Of a stretch of DNA of 64,000 bases, positions 25,978-34,777 are shown piece after piece. The notes beneath the pieces are model-generated. The model saw nothing but the letters and a program-made list of their open reading frames with translations. It did not search any database and had not been told where the DNA came from. Every line of letters begins with the position of its first letter. The stretch's first letter is position 1. Origin of the DNA: Anaerolineales bacterium. GTDB lineage: Bacteria; Chloroflexota; Anaerolineae; Aggregatilineales; UBA2796. The DNA is taken from positions 310,001-374,000 of the forward strand of contig JABTTZ010000003.1 of the NCBI GenBank assembly GCA_015075625.1. Reading direction: 5' to 3'. The position numbers and the translations under genes are program-made.

Positions 25978-27936
25978 ATGACCACCACCGCCGCCGCCCG
26001 CACGCGGGAGAATGTGACCACATCTCCGGCAAAAACGGTCAGCAAGCGCCGCGCCAACTTTAATGAGGGGGCGTTGGGGCTGCTTTTCGTCGCGCCCGTC
26101 GCTATCATCACCCTTGTTTTCCAGTTGTTTCCCGTCCTCTACGGGTTTTACATGAGTATGCAGGGGGGGGTGATTATCCCCGACGGCTTTGTCGGGCTAA
26201 AACACTACGCTCGCGCTGTAGGCAGCCTCGCCTATATGCTGATCCTTGTTTTGGCATTTGTAGCAGGCGCAGCCGCCTTCACCTACTATCGGCGGGGGAG
26301 ACTATCTCAGCAGGAAGGGAAAGGGGATTTCTTCGCCTATTTGCTTCCCGGCTTCCTCGGTGGTGCGGGGATCATTGGCGGGGTTCTGATCACCTTTTTC
26401 TTGAACATCACCTACGCACTTCCGGCAATCCTTGTTGTGATTGTCGCCTTCGCCTGGTTTCAAACCCTAAATAACCGCGATGGCAGCGAGAAGGGCGGGG
26501 CGGCTTATGTCGTCGGCGCGCTGGCGGTGGGGATGGGAACGATCAGCGCCATTGGCTTGACCCTGTTCACCTTTTCCGAACTCTACGGCGCTTTGATGCC
26601 CTACCTTACCGTATTAGAAAAGCTGATCACAAACAAAAACCACGCTTATATTTTTCCCCTTCTCCCCCAATTCATCGCCTTTGGCAGCATGTTGGCATGT
26701 GTGGCTGGGATCATTTACCTCACCGAGCGCCGTCGTCTTATAGAGCGCGAAACGCAGCCGGGGCTTTTTGCCCTTGCTGGAACAATCCGGCTGGTGTTGG
26801 GATTCATCATCTCTCTACTGCTTGGTTTCCTTGTGGGCGCACAAGAAGCACTCATTGAATCTGTGCTGAGCTTGACGGGAATCACCAACGCCGATGTGCG
26901 GGCGCTCTCTTTACAGTTAACCGGAACGCGCTTCAGCCTAGAGACCATGCTGAACGGGATTCGGGCATGGAATGAGGTTTTCTCCATGCTTGTGGGGATC
27001 ATGTCTATCGGCTTGGCGTGGTATGTCTGGGGGCTTTCCCGCCGCCGCGAAACGACGCTTGGCATGGTGGGGGCGATCCTCATGTCCATCTTCCTGATGG
27101 GCGGCGGCGTCTTGTTTTTAGGGATTCTCCCCGGAGCAGGGTCGGCGGGCGATCCCGAATTCTTCCAATCCATGCTGCGGACGTTCAGCTACGCCATTAT
27201 GACTGTCCCCATCCAATTGGTGTTGGGGCTGCTCTTAGCCTACATGCTCTATTATGAGGTGCGTTGGGGAAAGTCCCTCTATCGGATTGTTTTCTTTATG
27301 CCCTACATTGCTCCGGCTGTGGTGACGGCAGCGGTCTTCTCTCAGATTTTTTCCCTGCGCGAGGCTGCCCCTGCCAACCAATTTGTCCAAGCATTGGGCT
27401 TTCCCCCTCTGGAGTGGCTGCGCACACCAAAAGGCATCTTCCAAATCCTTGCCGAACACATCGGCGGGGCAAACACACGCCTTCCCGATTTTTTGGTCGG
27501 ACCAAGCCTTCCCCTTGTCTCGGCCTCAATCTATGCCATTTGGGTGTTCAGCGGCTACAATGCCGTCATCTTCATGGCAGGTTTGGGAAACGTCCCCAAA
27601 GACATGTACGAAGCGGCACAGGTCGATGGGGCGGGGCGCTGGGCAACCTTTCGCCAGATTATCTTCCCGCTAATCTCGCCCACGACGTTTTTCCTGACCG
27701 TCCTCGCCGTGATTGGCACACTGCGGGCATTCACCCATATCTGGGTGCTGCGCCAAGAGGCGGCGCGGGGGGCGATGGACACTACCACCGTCTACATCTA
27801 CACGATCTTGATCGAAACCTCGCAAATCAAAACACGTCCTTTTGCGGCGGCGCTCTCATTTTTGCTCTTTGGCGTGATTCTGATCATGACGATCATCCAA
27901 AACCGGCTTTCAAAGGATCGGGTGTTTTATGGCTGA
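25978..27936 (+). CDS. ABC transporter permease (MalF-type) with large inserted membrane region
   Basis: A 652-residue polytopic protein, about twice the usual size of a sugar ABC permease. TM1 is near residues 33-55. Residues from about 75 to 390 hold six or more additional hydrophobic segments and long loops not found in ordinary permeases. The canonical transport domain starts near residue 400 and has the EAA loop MYEAAQVDGAGRWATFRQIIFP at about 540-562. AAAAGGGGGG precedes the ATG. It overlaps the second permease by 8 bp. Carbohydrate uptake is the family role. No binding protein or ATPase gene is next to it. Confidence 0.85.
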   Translation: MTTTAAARTRENVTTSPAKTVSKRRANFNEGALGLLFVAPVAIITLVFQLFPVLYGFYMSMQGGVIIPDGFVGLKHYARAVGSLAYMLILVLAFVAGAAAFTYYRRGRLSQQEGKGDFFAYLLPGFLGGAGIIGGVLITFFLNITYALPAILVVIVAFAWFQTLNNRDGSEKGGAAYVVGALAVGMGTISAIGLTLFTFSELYGALMPYLTVLEKLITNKNHAYIFPLLPQFIAFGSMLACVAGIIYLTERRRLIERETQPGLFALAGTIRLVLGFIISLLLGFLVGAQEALIESVLSLTGITNADVRALSLQLTGTRFSLETMLNGIRAWNEVFSMLVGIMSIGLAWYVWGLSRRRETTLGMVGAILMSIFLMGGGVLFLGILPGAGSAGDPEFFQSMLRTFSYAIMTVPIQLVLGLLLAYMLYYEVRWGKSLYRIVFFMPYIAPAVVTAAVFSQIFSLREAAPANQFVQALGFPPLEWLRTPKGIFQILAEHIGGANTRLPDFLVGPSLPLVSASIYAIWVFSGYNAVIFMAGLGNVPKDMYEAAQVDGAGRWATFRQIIFPLISPTTFFLTVLAVIGTLRAFTHIWVLRQEAARGAMDTTTVYIYTILIETSQIKTRPFAAALSFLLFGVILIMTIIQNRLSKDRVFYG

Positions 27937-28840
27937 TATAACCTTTGGCAACCCCGCTGCCCGCAAACCGGGCAAGGTCAACTCGTTCAGGGTGATCGTC
28001 TATGCCGTTGTCACACTGGCTGCCTTCATCTACATTGCCCCCTTTGTTTGGATGACGGCGAAGTCGTTCCAAACCCAATTGGAAGCCGGCTCAACAAAAC
28101 TTCTTCCGGCAAATGTCCAATGGCAAAATTACACCGATGTGTGGAACGGCTCAGAGGAAATTAGCCGCTCGCGGAAGTTTGGGCAGTACCTCGCCAACAC
28201 GCTGAAAATTGAGGCGCTGACGATTGTCCTTCAAACGACGATCTCGATCCTTGCCGCCTATGCCTTTGCCAAAATGCGTTTTCCGGGGCGCAACTTCATG
28301 TTCGCCATGCTGCTGACGACCCTCTTTGTGCCAAGTATCATCCTTATTGTACCAAATCTGGTCATCGTCACACGCATCAGCCAGGCTTTTGAAGCGATTA
28401 ACCCCGCCCTAAAATGGATGAATAATTGGCCCGTGTTGGTCATTCCCTTCCTCTCCAACACGTTTTCGATCTTCTTGCTGCGGCAGTTTTTCTTGCAAAT
28501 TCCCGACGAATTGTGGGATGCGGCGCGGATCGATGGCGCAGGGCATTTGCGATATCTCTGGCGGGTGGTTGTCCCCATCTCCCGCGCTCCCATTGCCACG
28601 ACGATTCTGTTCACTTTCATCGCCGTGTGGAGCGCCTTTGAGTGGCCCCTCTTGGTTTTGCAAGGCAACCCCGAATGGACGCCTATTTCGCTGGCGTTGT
28701 CGCAATTCCGAGGCGATGGGGGGGAGCGCACTCATTTGCTCATGGCGGCGGCGGTGGTCGCTCTGATGCCAATCATGATCTTGTACTTCTTCACCCAAAA
28801 GCAGTTTACACAGGGAATCACCACAACGGGCTTGAAGTGA
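27929..28840 (+). CDS. ABC transporter permease (MalG-type)
   Basis: A 303-residue permease with six predicted TM segments. TM1 begins VIVYAVVTLAAFIYIAPFVW and the EAA loop is LWDAARIDGAGHLRYLWRVV at about residues 193-212, as in MalG/carbohydrate-uptake-1 permeases. The closing YFFTQKQFTQGITTTGLK tail is typical of the group. The ATG lies 8 bp inside the previous permease gene, so the pair should form the heterodimeric channel. The partner ATPase (often a shared MsiK-like protein) and the solute-binding protein must be encoded elsewhere. Confidence 0.9.
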   Translation: MADITFGNPAARKPGKVNSFRVIVYAVVTLAAFIYIAPFVWMTAKSFQTQLEAGSTKLLPANVQWQNYTDVWNGSEEISRSRKFGQYLANTLKIEALTIVLQTTISILAAYAFAKMRFPGRNFMFAMLLTTLFVPSIILIVPNLVIVTRISQAFEAINPALKWMNNWPVLVIPFLSNTFSIFLLRQFFLQIPDELWDAARIDGAGHLRYLWRVVVPISRAPIATTILFTFIAVWSAFEWPLLVLQGNPEWTPISLALSQFRGDGGERTHLLMAAAVVALMPIMILYFFTQKQFTQGITTTGLK

Positions 28841-28949
28841 CCGGTGAGTCATGACTAACCCACCCTTTCCCCCTCCTTGTAATCGGAGGGGGGTGTCAGG
28901 ACGCATACCCCCTGCCGAGATCAGCGATTCGTCTTTCCCCTGTTTTCAG

Positions 28950-28969
28950 CCCCGTCCTTTAGGGCGGGG
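28950..28969. terminator. hairpin between convergent permease and GT4 genes
   Basis: CCCCGTCC-TTTA-GGGCGGGG forms an 8-bp stem with one T-G pair directly next to the stop codon of the minus-strand gene at 28970. The TTTA loop is the same as in the R2 hairpins. The preceding 28860-28900 stretch carries a pyrimidine/purine-rich fragment of the R1 type. Confidence 0.45.
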
Positions 28970-30136
28970 TCACGCGGACGCCCAGTGGGCGCCCTCCGCA
29001 CGGTGACTCAAAAGCACCTCCGTATAGACCGCCCTCACCCGTGCGGCTGCCTTGTCCCACGTCATGGTTTCGGCAAAGGTTCGCCCCGCCCCGCCCATCT
29101 TCTGCCGTAAGGCGGAATCCCTTAACAGCCGGATGGCTGCCTGTGCAAGGGCATCAGGATCATTTTGAGGGATGAGAAATCCCGTTTCTCCGTCACGAAT
29201 AGCATCTTCTGCGCCGTTGTTTTGCGTCCCGATGACGGGCAAGCCTGCGGCGCTTGCTTCGAGATATACCAAACCAAAGCCCTCAAATTGGTTGCCAATA
29301 CTTACGGCGGGCAAGGCAAACACTGCCGCCTTTTGCATCGTCTCTGCCACCGCCGAATCATCCATCCGCCCCATCAGCCGAACGTGATCCGCTAACCCTA
29401 GCTCGGCAATTTGCCTGTGCAGGGATTGCGTGTATCCCACATCGGCGCGATCATTCCCGATGATCAGGGCGCGGACGTTGGGAATCACAGCGCGAATGGC
29501 GGGCATGGCAGCGATCAAGACATGCAAACCTTTTCGCGCTTTTACTTGCCCTAGTGTGATGATCACGGGCTGTTCATCATCGAAGTGCGAAGCCGATGGC
29601 ACATGAAGGCGGGCGGCATCAATCCCATTTGTAATGACCACTGTTTGGGCAGTGGGAATCGCCATGTGGACGTGGCGCTCTGTGTGGCGGCTGACGCAGA
29701 TGATTTGCGCACGGCGGTAAGCGTGCCGGTAGATCGCCCCAACCCACCGCCCGCCCGCCGTTTGGGGAAGGTAGGTACCATGCGCGGTGACGACGAGGGG
29801 TTGGCGCAAAAAGCCCGCCGCTAGGGTATACGGTTCAGCGACGACATGAACGAGATCGCATCCTTTCACGGCACGCCCCACAGCGGGGAGAGCGAGAAAT
29901 TGCCTTAGGGTTGAAAAACGGCGTGGCGGGGTTAGGCTTGGCAAAAGGCGGTGATAACTCGCGAGGGGAAGATCAGGATCAGCGGGAGCATCCCGCGCCG
30001 TGATCAACGTGACCGCGACGCCCTGTACCGAGAGTGCCTCAATGAGATCGCGGGTATAACGCCCCCAACCGTGCAAGGCAAGGGGGGCGGCGGCAAAAAA
30101 GGCGGCACGGATAAGGGGCGGATTGAATGTGGTCAA
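28970..30136 (-). CDS. GT4-family glycosyltransferase
   Basis: A 388-residue GT-B glycosyltransferase of the GT1/GT4 clan. The N-terminal domain has GWGRYTRDLIEAL and VVTAHGTYLP. The C-terminal domain has VIITLGQVKARKGLHVLI, the VRLMGRMDD segment and the EX7E donor motif in EGFGLVYLEASAAGLPVIGT. The start codon is TTG at 30136, forming a TTGA overlap with the stop of the small GTPase gene upstream, which indicates coupled translation. It transfers a sugar from a nucleotide donor, probably to a lipid or surface glycan at the cytoplasmic face of the membrane. The precise substrate is unknown. Confidence 0.88.
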   Translation of the reverse strand: MTTFNPPLIRAAFFAAAPLALHGWGRYTRDLIEALSVQGVAVTLITARDAPADPDLPLASYHRLLPSLTPPRRFSTLRQFLALPAVGRAVKGCDLVHVVAEPYTLAAGFLRQPLVVTAHGTYLPQTAGGRWVGAIYRHAYRRAQIICVSRHTERHVHMAIPTAQTVVITNGIDAARLHVPSASHFDDEQPVIITLGQVKARKGLHVLIAAMPAIRAVIPNVRALIIGNDRADVGYTQSLHRQIAELGLADHVRLMGRMDDSAVAETMQKAAVFALPAVSIGNQFEGFGLVYLEASAAGLPVIGTQNNGAEDAIRDGETGFLIPQNDPDALAQAAIRLLRDSALRQKMGGAGRTFAETMTWDKAAARVRAVYTEVLLSHRAEGAHWASA

Positions 30137-30696
30137 TCGCCCCCCAACAAATCTTCGATCCGAGCAATCAAGTTATCGAGTTCTTCCATCTCCCGCTCAA
30201 TGGCGTAAAGCAGTTGCAGAAATACCTCCCGTGCGCTGGCGGGTTGGGTTGCCACTGAGCCGAGGACGCGCATCATGGCATCTGTCCCTAGGGCTGTTCC
30301 CACCCGATCAGGCTGTATAGCATTGGGAAGGTCTTGCTTATTCGCCGCAAGGATGATCGGCAGCAAGGCATAGCCTCGGCATGTCCCAATCATTTTCTGG
30401 GTAAGTTCCCACGAGGGGACATCGGTGCTATCGACCATAACGATGTAGCCCAAGAGATCACGCGGGTCAATCTCCAACAGGGGATCGAAGCGCATTCCAT
30501 CTACCGGGGCAAGAACGCACAGATCAAGTTCAATATCTACATGGTAGACGCGATACTCAATGGCAAGTTCTTCATCAATGAAAAAATCGTCCTCATTGCC
30601 TAACGAAGCAACAAGGCTGGTCTTGCCTGCGCCATCAGCACCTGTGACGTAGACATAAAGGGTTTGTACATCGCTTTCCGCACCGGTATCGGTCAT
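30133..30696 (-). CDS. small Ras-like GTPase
   Basis: A 187-residue protein with the P-loop GADGAGKTS at about residues 19-27 and the base-recognition motif NKQD at about 119-122, the layout of MglA/Arf-like small GTPases. The G3 region reads DPRDLLGYIVMVDST, a divergent switch II without a clear DxxG. The C-terminus is a charged helix (AIEREMEELDNLIARIEDLL) that could form a coiled coil. Its stop overlaps the start of the GT4 gene. Such prokaryotic GTPases regulate polarity, motility or surface processes. No partner Roadblock protein is adjacent. Confidence 0.8.
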   Translation of the reverse strand: MTDTGAESDVQTLYVYVTGADGAGKTSLVASLGNEDDFFIDEELAIEYRVYHVDIELDLCVLAPVDGMRFDPLLEIDPRDLLGYIVMVDSTDVPSWELTQKMIGTCRGYALLPIILAANKQDLPNAIQPDRVGTALGTDAMMRVLGSVATQPASAREVFLQLLYAIEREMEELDNLIARIEDLLGGD

Positions 30697-30713
30697 GTCC
30701 TACGCCGTTCGGG

Positions 30714-31280
30714 TTAGTTATTGCCCAGATTCCACACATCAACACGCTGCCACGCAGACCCAACGATTTTGATCACCCATCCCGCACTTGTACTCAGATA
30801 TGTGCGTTCGGAGACGGGGTGAATGAGAAGGGTGAACGCCTGCGAGGGATTCCAGGCAAAGCCAAGACGATCCCGCAACCCAGAGGTTTCCCGCCACACT
30901 TTGCCGAATCCCCGTATGGGTTGCTGCTGCCCGGGCGGTGGCACAAGCGAGGGGTCTGTATCGGTCATCCCCTCTGCCCAGGTGTCGCTATAGAGTTCCA
31001 CCGAGCCGCCCAAACCAGAACCGCTGGAATCGACCAAGACATAAATTTGGCGGGTATCTTGCGCCCACACCATATAGCCGAATTGAAAGCGCTGGATAGA
31101 GCCGCCCGTAATGCGCGGATCACCGGCAAAAACTGCGAATGGCGTGGGCGTAGCCGAGCCACCTTGCGCGGCGGGGTGGAGTGTTGCCGGGGCAATGACG
31201 ACCATCCCCAACACAGCGACAAAACCAACCATAAGCAACGTTAAAGCGATCCGATTTTGGCGTCGCATTGTATGAAGCAT
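30714..31280 (-). CDS. secreted or membrane-anchored hypothetical protein
   Basis: About 188 residues with an N-terminal signal anchor (IALTLLMVGFVAVLGMVVIAPA) and an exported domain rich in aromatic residues and Gly. IQRFQFGYMVWAQDTRQIYVL and RGFGKVWRETSGLRDRLGFAW look like the beta-rich repeat segments seen in many Chloroflexota secreted proteins. I start it at the ATG at 31280, with GGGAGGG upstream. A TTG at 31289 and an ATG at 31268 are possible. It precedes the GTPase gene by 17 bp, so the three genes probably form one operon. Function unknown. Confidence 0.7.
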   Translation of the reverse strand: MLHTMRRQNRIALTLLMVGFVAVLGMVVIAPATLHPAAQGGSATPTPFAVFAGDPRITGGSIQRFQFGYMVWAQDTRQIYVLVDSSGSGLGGSVELYSDTWAEGMTDTDPSLVPPPGQQQPIRGFGKVWRETSGLRDRLGFAWNPSQAFTLLIHPVSERTYLSTSAGWVIKIVGSAWQRVDVWNLGNN

Positions 31281-31362
31281 AATACCCAAGCCCTCCCAAA
31301 CGGCGTAAAATCAGTGGAGGAAGTGTACCGCAAATCACAAGGGTTGGGAAAGGACGGGATCA

Positions 31363-31656
31363 ATGCCCCGCTACGATTATGTCTGTGATACCTGCGCGGT
31401 AGAGTTTGAGGCGCGTCACGGCTTTGATGACCCTCCGCCACCTTGCCCAAACGGGCATACCACCGTCCACCGCGTGATTCGCAGCGCACCCCGTGTGATG
31501 CATGGAATGGCAGCCGCAGCCAGTAAAAACGCCACCAAAGAGGAATTGCAAGCGAAGTGGGCGGAAGAAACCCCCAAACTGCGCAAACAGATTGCTAACA
31601 AACTAGGGGAAGATGCGGCAGCCAGTGTTCCAACGCTGAACAAGTCGTTTGATTAG
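31363..31656 (+). CDS. FmdB-family zinc-ribbon protein
   Basis: A 97-residue protein starting MPRYDYVCDTCAVEFEA, the conserved opening of the FmdB/regulatory zinc-ribbon family. The zinc ligands are CDTC and the later CPNGH, where the second knuckle has one Cys and one His in place of two Cys. The C-terminal half is a charged helix (EELQAKWAEETPKLRKQIANKL). FmdB-type proteins are putative regulators with unclear targets. The gene is monocistronic and followed by a repeat-filled gap. Confidence 0.85.
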   Translation: MPRYDYVCDTCAVEFEARHGFDDPPPPCPNGHTTVHRVIRSAPRVMHGMAAAASKNATKEELQAKWAEETPKLRKQIANKLGEDAAASVPTLNKSFD

Positions 31657-31683
31657 GGTGTGTTGCCATGGTAACCCCAGTGA

Positions 31684-31731
31684 TCCCACCGCTAAAGCAG
31701 CGGGCTGAAAGTAGCCACCCCTTCGGGACTT
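31684..31731. repeat. double-hairpin repeat R2, copy 2 (inverse)
   Basis: Reads as the reverse complement of the units at 23623 and 35318: CCGCTAAAGCAGCGGG hairpin first, then CCCCTTCGGGA. It is located between fmdB-like and glmU genes. Confidence 0.75.
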
Positions 31732-31768
31732 GAAACCCCTAACCCCGTAAACAGAGCGAGGGAATCGC

Positions 31769-31820
31769 TCCCCCTTTCCCTGCGTATGGGGAAGGGGGGC
31801 AGGGGGATAGGGGTTCTTCT
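31769..31820. repeat. dispersed repeat R1, copy 3
   Basis: ccccctttccctgcgtatgg followed by a G-rich arm and the conserved end ggggataggggttcttct. The pyrimidine and purine arms are complementary. Confidence 0.75.
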
Positions 31821-31939
31821 ATCTTTCCCCGCCTGCGGCAAAGGCGTTCGCTCCCTGGGATAATCGAACGGATTCGCCGCTGCACGAGCGAGGCGAGCGT
31901 ATACCAGTCGCCCCTATCGAGATTTGGGGCGCAGTGTGC

Positions 31940-31945
31940 TACAAT
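31940..31945 (+). promoter_or_regulatory. candidate -10 (TACAAT) of glmU
   Basis: GTGTGCTACAAT lies about 30 bp before the GTG start of glmU. It has the TG extension one base upstream seen in extended -10 promoters. No good -35 is visible at 17 bp. Confidence 0.4.
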
Positions 31946-31973
31946 GAATCCTGTTTAGCATGAAGGATCAGAT

Positions 31974-33368
31974 GTGAGTGACTCCCCCGAATCATTGGCA
32001 TGTGTCGTCCTTGCGGCGGGCGCCGGGACACGCATGAAATCTGAGATGGCAAAGGTCTTGCACCCCGTTGGCGGCAAACCGATGGTCGTCCGCGCCGTTG
32101 AGAGCGCCGAAAAGGTTGGCGCCGCCCGCTTATTGGTCATTGTTGGGCAAGATGCCGAAGGCGTCAAAGCGGCAGTCGGCGGGCGGGCAGAATTTGCCAC
32201 CCAAGCGCCGCTTTTGGGGACGGGTCATGCCCTGATGCAAGCGGCGGATGCCCTGCGCGGGGCGACAGAGTACGTCGCCGTGACTTACGCCGATATGCCC
32301 CTGCTGCGCCCCGAAACACTGAACCGCCTGTATACTGCTGCCCGCGAATCGACGGCGACCATCGCCCTCCTAACGATCACTGTCCCCGACCCACGTGGCT
32401 TCGGGCGGATTGTGCGTGGCGAGGGCGGCTCGGTGGCTGCCATTATCGAAGATCATGAGGCGACACCCGCCCAAAAGGCAATCGGTGAATTGAACGTGGG
32501 CGTCTATGTGTTCCGCGCCACGTGGCTGTGGGATGCGCTTCTGAAGGTGCAGCCGAAAGCAAAGGGCGAGTATTATCTGACTGACCTCATTGAGATCGCC
32601 ACTGCGGAGGGATTGACCGTTGAGGGCATTGCCTGCGACGACCCCGACGAGGTGATCGGCGTGAACAACCGCCTTCATCTCAGCGAGGTTGAGGCTGCGT
32701 TGCGTCGGCGGGTAAACCGCCATTGGATGTTGGAAGGCGTTACCCTGATCGACCCCGCCACCACCTACATTCATGAGGATGTCACCATCGGGCGCGATAC
32801 CGTGATTCATCCCAATACCAGCTTGCAAGGTAAGACGGCTATCGGTATGGGCTGTCAATTGGGACCGAACAGCGTGATCCGTGACAGCCAGATTGGGGCG
32901 GCGTGTGTTGTCGATAACAGCGTGGTCGAATCGGCAACGATGGAAGATGGCTGTCAGATCGGACCCTTTGGGCATTTGCGCCCGAAGGCGTACCTTGAGG
33001 CAGGCGTTCACATGGGGAATTTTGGCGAGGTCAAAAATGCTCGTTTAGGGCGCGGCACGCGGATGGGGCATTTCAGCTACATTGGCGATGCCCATATTGG
33101 GGCAGATGTGAACATCGGCGCGGGGACGATCACGGTGAATTTTGATGGGGTGCGCAAAAACACGACCATCGTTGGCGACCACGCCTTCATCGGCAGCGAT
33201 ACGATGCTCATTGCCCCCGTCGAGATTGGCGAAAATGCCCGCACCGCCGCTGGTTCTGTCGTCACCAAAAATGTTCCAACGGGGCATATTGCCATTGGCG
33301 TTCCGGCTCGGATGCGCCGTATTGCCACTCCCGAAAGCCAACCAACAGAGGAAACAACACCTAAATAA
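31974..33368 (+). CDS. glmU: bifunctional GlmU (GlcNAc-1-P uridyltransferase/GlcN-1-P acetyltransferase)
   Basis: A 464-residue protein with a GTG start. The N-terminal pyrophosphorylase domain (to about residue 230) has LAAGAGTRMKSEMAKVLH, the nucleotide-binding loop, and TYADMPLL. The C-terminal half is a left-handed beta helix of hexapeptide repeats (IGRDTVIHPNTSLQGKT, then HMGNFGEVKNARLGRGTRMGH and NIGAGTITVNFDG, which are GlmU signatures) that acetylates GlcN-1-P. It makes UDP-GlcNAc in the cytoplasm for peptidoglycan and glycans. The downstream gene begins 5 bp after its stop, so an operon glmU-corC-like-cdd is likely. Confidence 0.95.
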   Translation: MSDSPESLACVVLAAGAGTRMKSEMAKVLHPVGGKPMVVRAVESAEKVGAARLLVIVGQDAEGVKAAVGGRAEFATQAPLLGTGHALMQAADALRGATEYVAVTYADMPLLRPETLNRLYTAARESTATIALLTITVPDPRGFGRIVRGEGGSVAAIIEDHEATPAQKAIGELNVGVYVFRATWLWDALLKVQPKAKGEYYLTDLIEIATAEGLTVEGIACDDPDEVIGVNNRLHLSEVEAALRRRVNRHWMLEGVTLIDPATTYIHEDVTIGRDTVIHPNTSLQGKTAIGMGCQLGPNSVIRDSQIGAACVVDNSVVESATMEDGCQIGPFGHLRPKAYLEAGVHMGNFGEVKNARLGRGTRMGHFSYIGDAHIGADVNIGAGTITVNFDGVRKNTTIVGDHAFIGSDTMLIAPVEIGENARTAAGSVVTKNVPTGHIAIGVPARMRRIATPESQPTEETTPK

Positions 33369-33373
33369 CCCCT

Positions 33374-34777
33374 ATGGATCCAAGCGACAGTACGGCTGGT
33401 TTAGTCGCCCTCCTTGCACTCATCATCGTCCACGCGCTCTTTTCCGCCATGTATTCTTCGGTGATTCAAGCCCGCAAGCAGCAGATGAAAATACTGGCGG
33501 AGGCGGGCAACCGTCGGGCGGTAAGGGTGCTTGCTATCACGGAGGATTCGACACGGTTGATCACCACCCAAAGTGTGATCAACATCCTCGCCTATTTTGC
33601 GGCGGCGGGGTTGATCACGCTGGGGGTTGCCCGCCCGCTGGTGCAAAGCCTTGCCCAGGGGGGGGTGAATCGTACCTTGATGGTCGTCACCATTTACCCC
33701 CTGACGTGGATCGTTGGGGGGATCATCGTTTTTACTCTGACGGATTTGATCCCTGCCAGTGTTGCCGAAGCCCGCGCCGAAAGTTGGGCAATGTCTTCGG
33801 TGGGCGTTGTTAGCCTCTCTCTGACCCTGTTTGCGCCGTTCTCGCGCTTGCTGATCACGCTCAGCAGCCGCTTTGCCGCCTCGGTGGGGGGTGGGCAGCG
33901 CGTCCCCTACATCACCGAGGAGGAGATCAAGCACATGGTCGACGCCGGACAGGAAGGCGGCGCGATTGAGGACGAAGAAAAGGAGATGATCTACTCGATC
34001 TTGCAATTCAACGACAAGGTGGTGCGCGAGATCATGATCCCGCGCATCGATATTGAGGCGGTGGATGTGCAGACCGACTGGCGGGAAGGGCTGAACGCGA
34101 TCACCGAAAAAGGGCATTCGCGTGTTCCCGTCTATGAAGAAAGCATCGATAAGATCATCGGCGTCCTCTATGCTAAAGACCTGCTAAACGTCTTGGGGCG
34201 CGATCCGAAGACGATGAAACCGCTGCGGGAGATGCTCCGTCCGGCGCACTTTGTTCCCGAATCAAAACGCGCCAGCGCCTTGCTTGCTGAACTGCAAAAG
34301 AGCAAAATTCACATGGCGATTGTCATTGATGAGTTTGGTGGCACAGCGGGCTTGGTGACCATTGAGGACTTGCTAGAAGAAATCGTGGGGGAGATTCAAG
34401 ATGAATTTGACCACGAGGAAGAAGCGGAGGTTCAGGCGATTAGCGAGACAGAATTCCTCTTTGATGCAGGCATCAGCCTTGACGAGGTGAATGACCTACT
34501 GGACAGCGACCTTTCTACCGACGAAAGCGATACACTAGGGGGGTATATTTTCTCGGCGTTGGGGCGCGTCCCCGTGTCGGGCGATCACTTTGAGGCGGAT
34601 AGTTTGAGGGTCACTGTCGAAACGGTGGATGGGCGGCGTATCCGGCGCGTCCGCGTGGTCAAGCTGCCCCCGCCAACCGAGGGGATGGACGACGGCGAGA
34701 GCGGCAAATCCGCCCGCGCTACCCAATCGATTCCGAGTCTCTCCGACCCAACAACGGAGGCAAAAGGCAGCCGATGA
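33374..34777 (+). CDS. CNNM/CorC-type transmembrane CBS protein
   Basis: A 467-residue protein with an N-terminal DUF21/CNNM membrane domain (four hydrophobic segments up to about residue 165), then a CBS pair (about 205-325, with REIMIPRIDIEAVDV and HMAIVIDEFGGTAGLVT) and a C-terminal CorC_HlyC domain (about 345-435). These proteins are linked to Mg2+/Co2+ transport or efflux. It lies 5 bp after glmU and overlaps the cytidine deaminase gene by 4 bp. The old name hemolysin is misleading for this family. Confidence 0.9.
   Translation: MDPSDSTAGLVALLALIIVHALFSAMYSSVIQARKQQMKILAEAGNRRAVRVLAITEDSTRLITTQSVINILAYFAAAGLITLGVARPLVQSLAQGGVNRTLMVVTIYPLTWIVGGIIVFTLTDLIPASVAEARAESWAMSSVGVVSLSLTLFAPFSRLLITLSSRFAASVGGGQRVPYITEEEIKHMVDAGQEGGAIEDEEKEMIYSILQFNDKVVREIMIPRIDIEAVDVQTDWREGLNAITEKGHSRVPVYEESIDKIIGVLYAKDLLNVLGRDPKTMKPLREMLRPAHFVPESKRASALLAELQKSKIHMAIVIDEFGGTAGLVTIEDLLEEIVGEIQDEFDHEEEAEVQAISETEFLFDAGISLDEVNDLLDSDLSTDESDTLGGYIFSALGRVPVSGDHFEADSLRVTVETVDGRRIRRVRVVKLPPPTEGMDDGESGKSARATQSIPSLSDPTTEAKGSR

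Larger units (their letters stand above)
31657..31973. other. 317-bp repeat-filled intergenic region
   Basis: No gene is found. In order it contains a copy of the GTGTGTTG unit (31655-31689), an inverse R2 double hairpin (31684-31731), an R1 unit (31769-31820) and the glmU promoter region with TACAAT at 31940-31945. Confidence 0.7.

Noticed and set aside
27264-27941. 225-codon alternative frame inside the first permease gene
   Set aside because: The permease frame has TM segments and the EAA loop. The alternative is Cys/Pro/Arg-rich shadow sequence.
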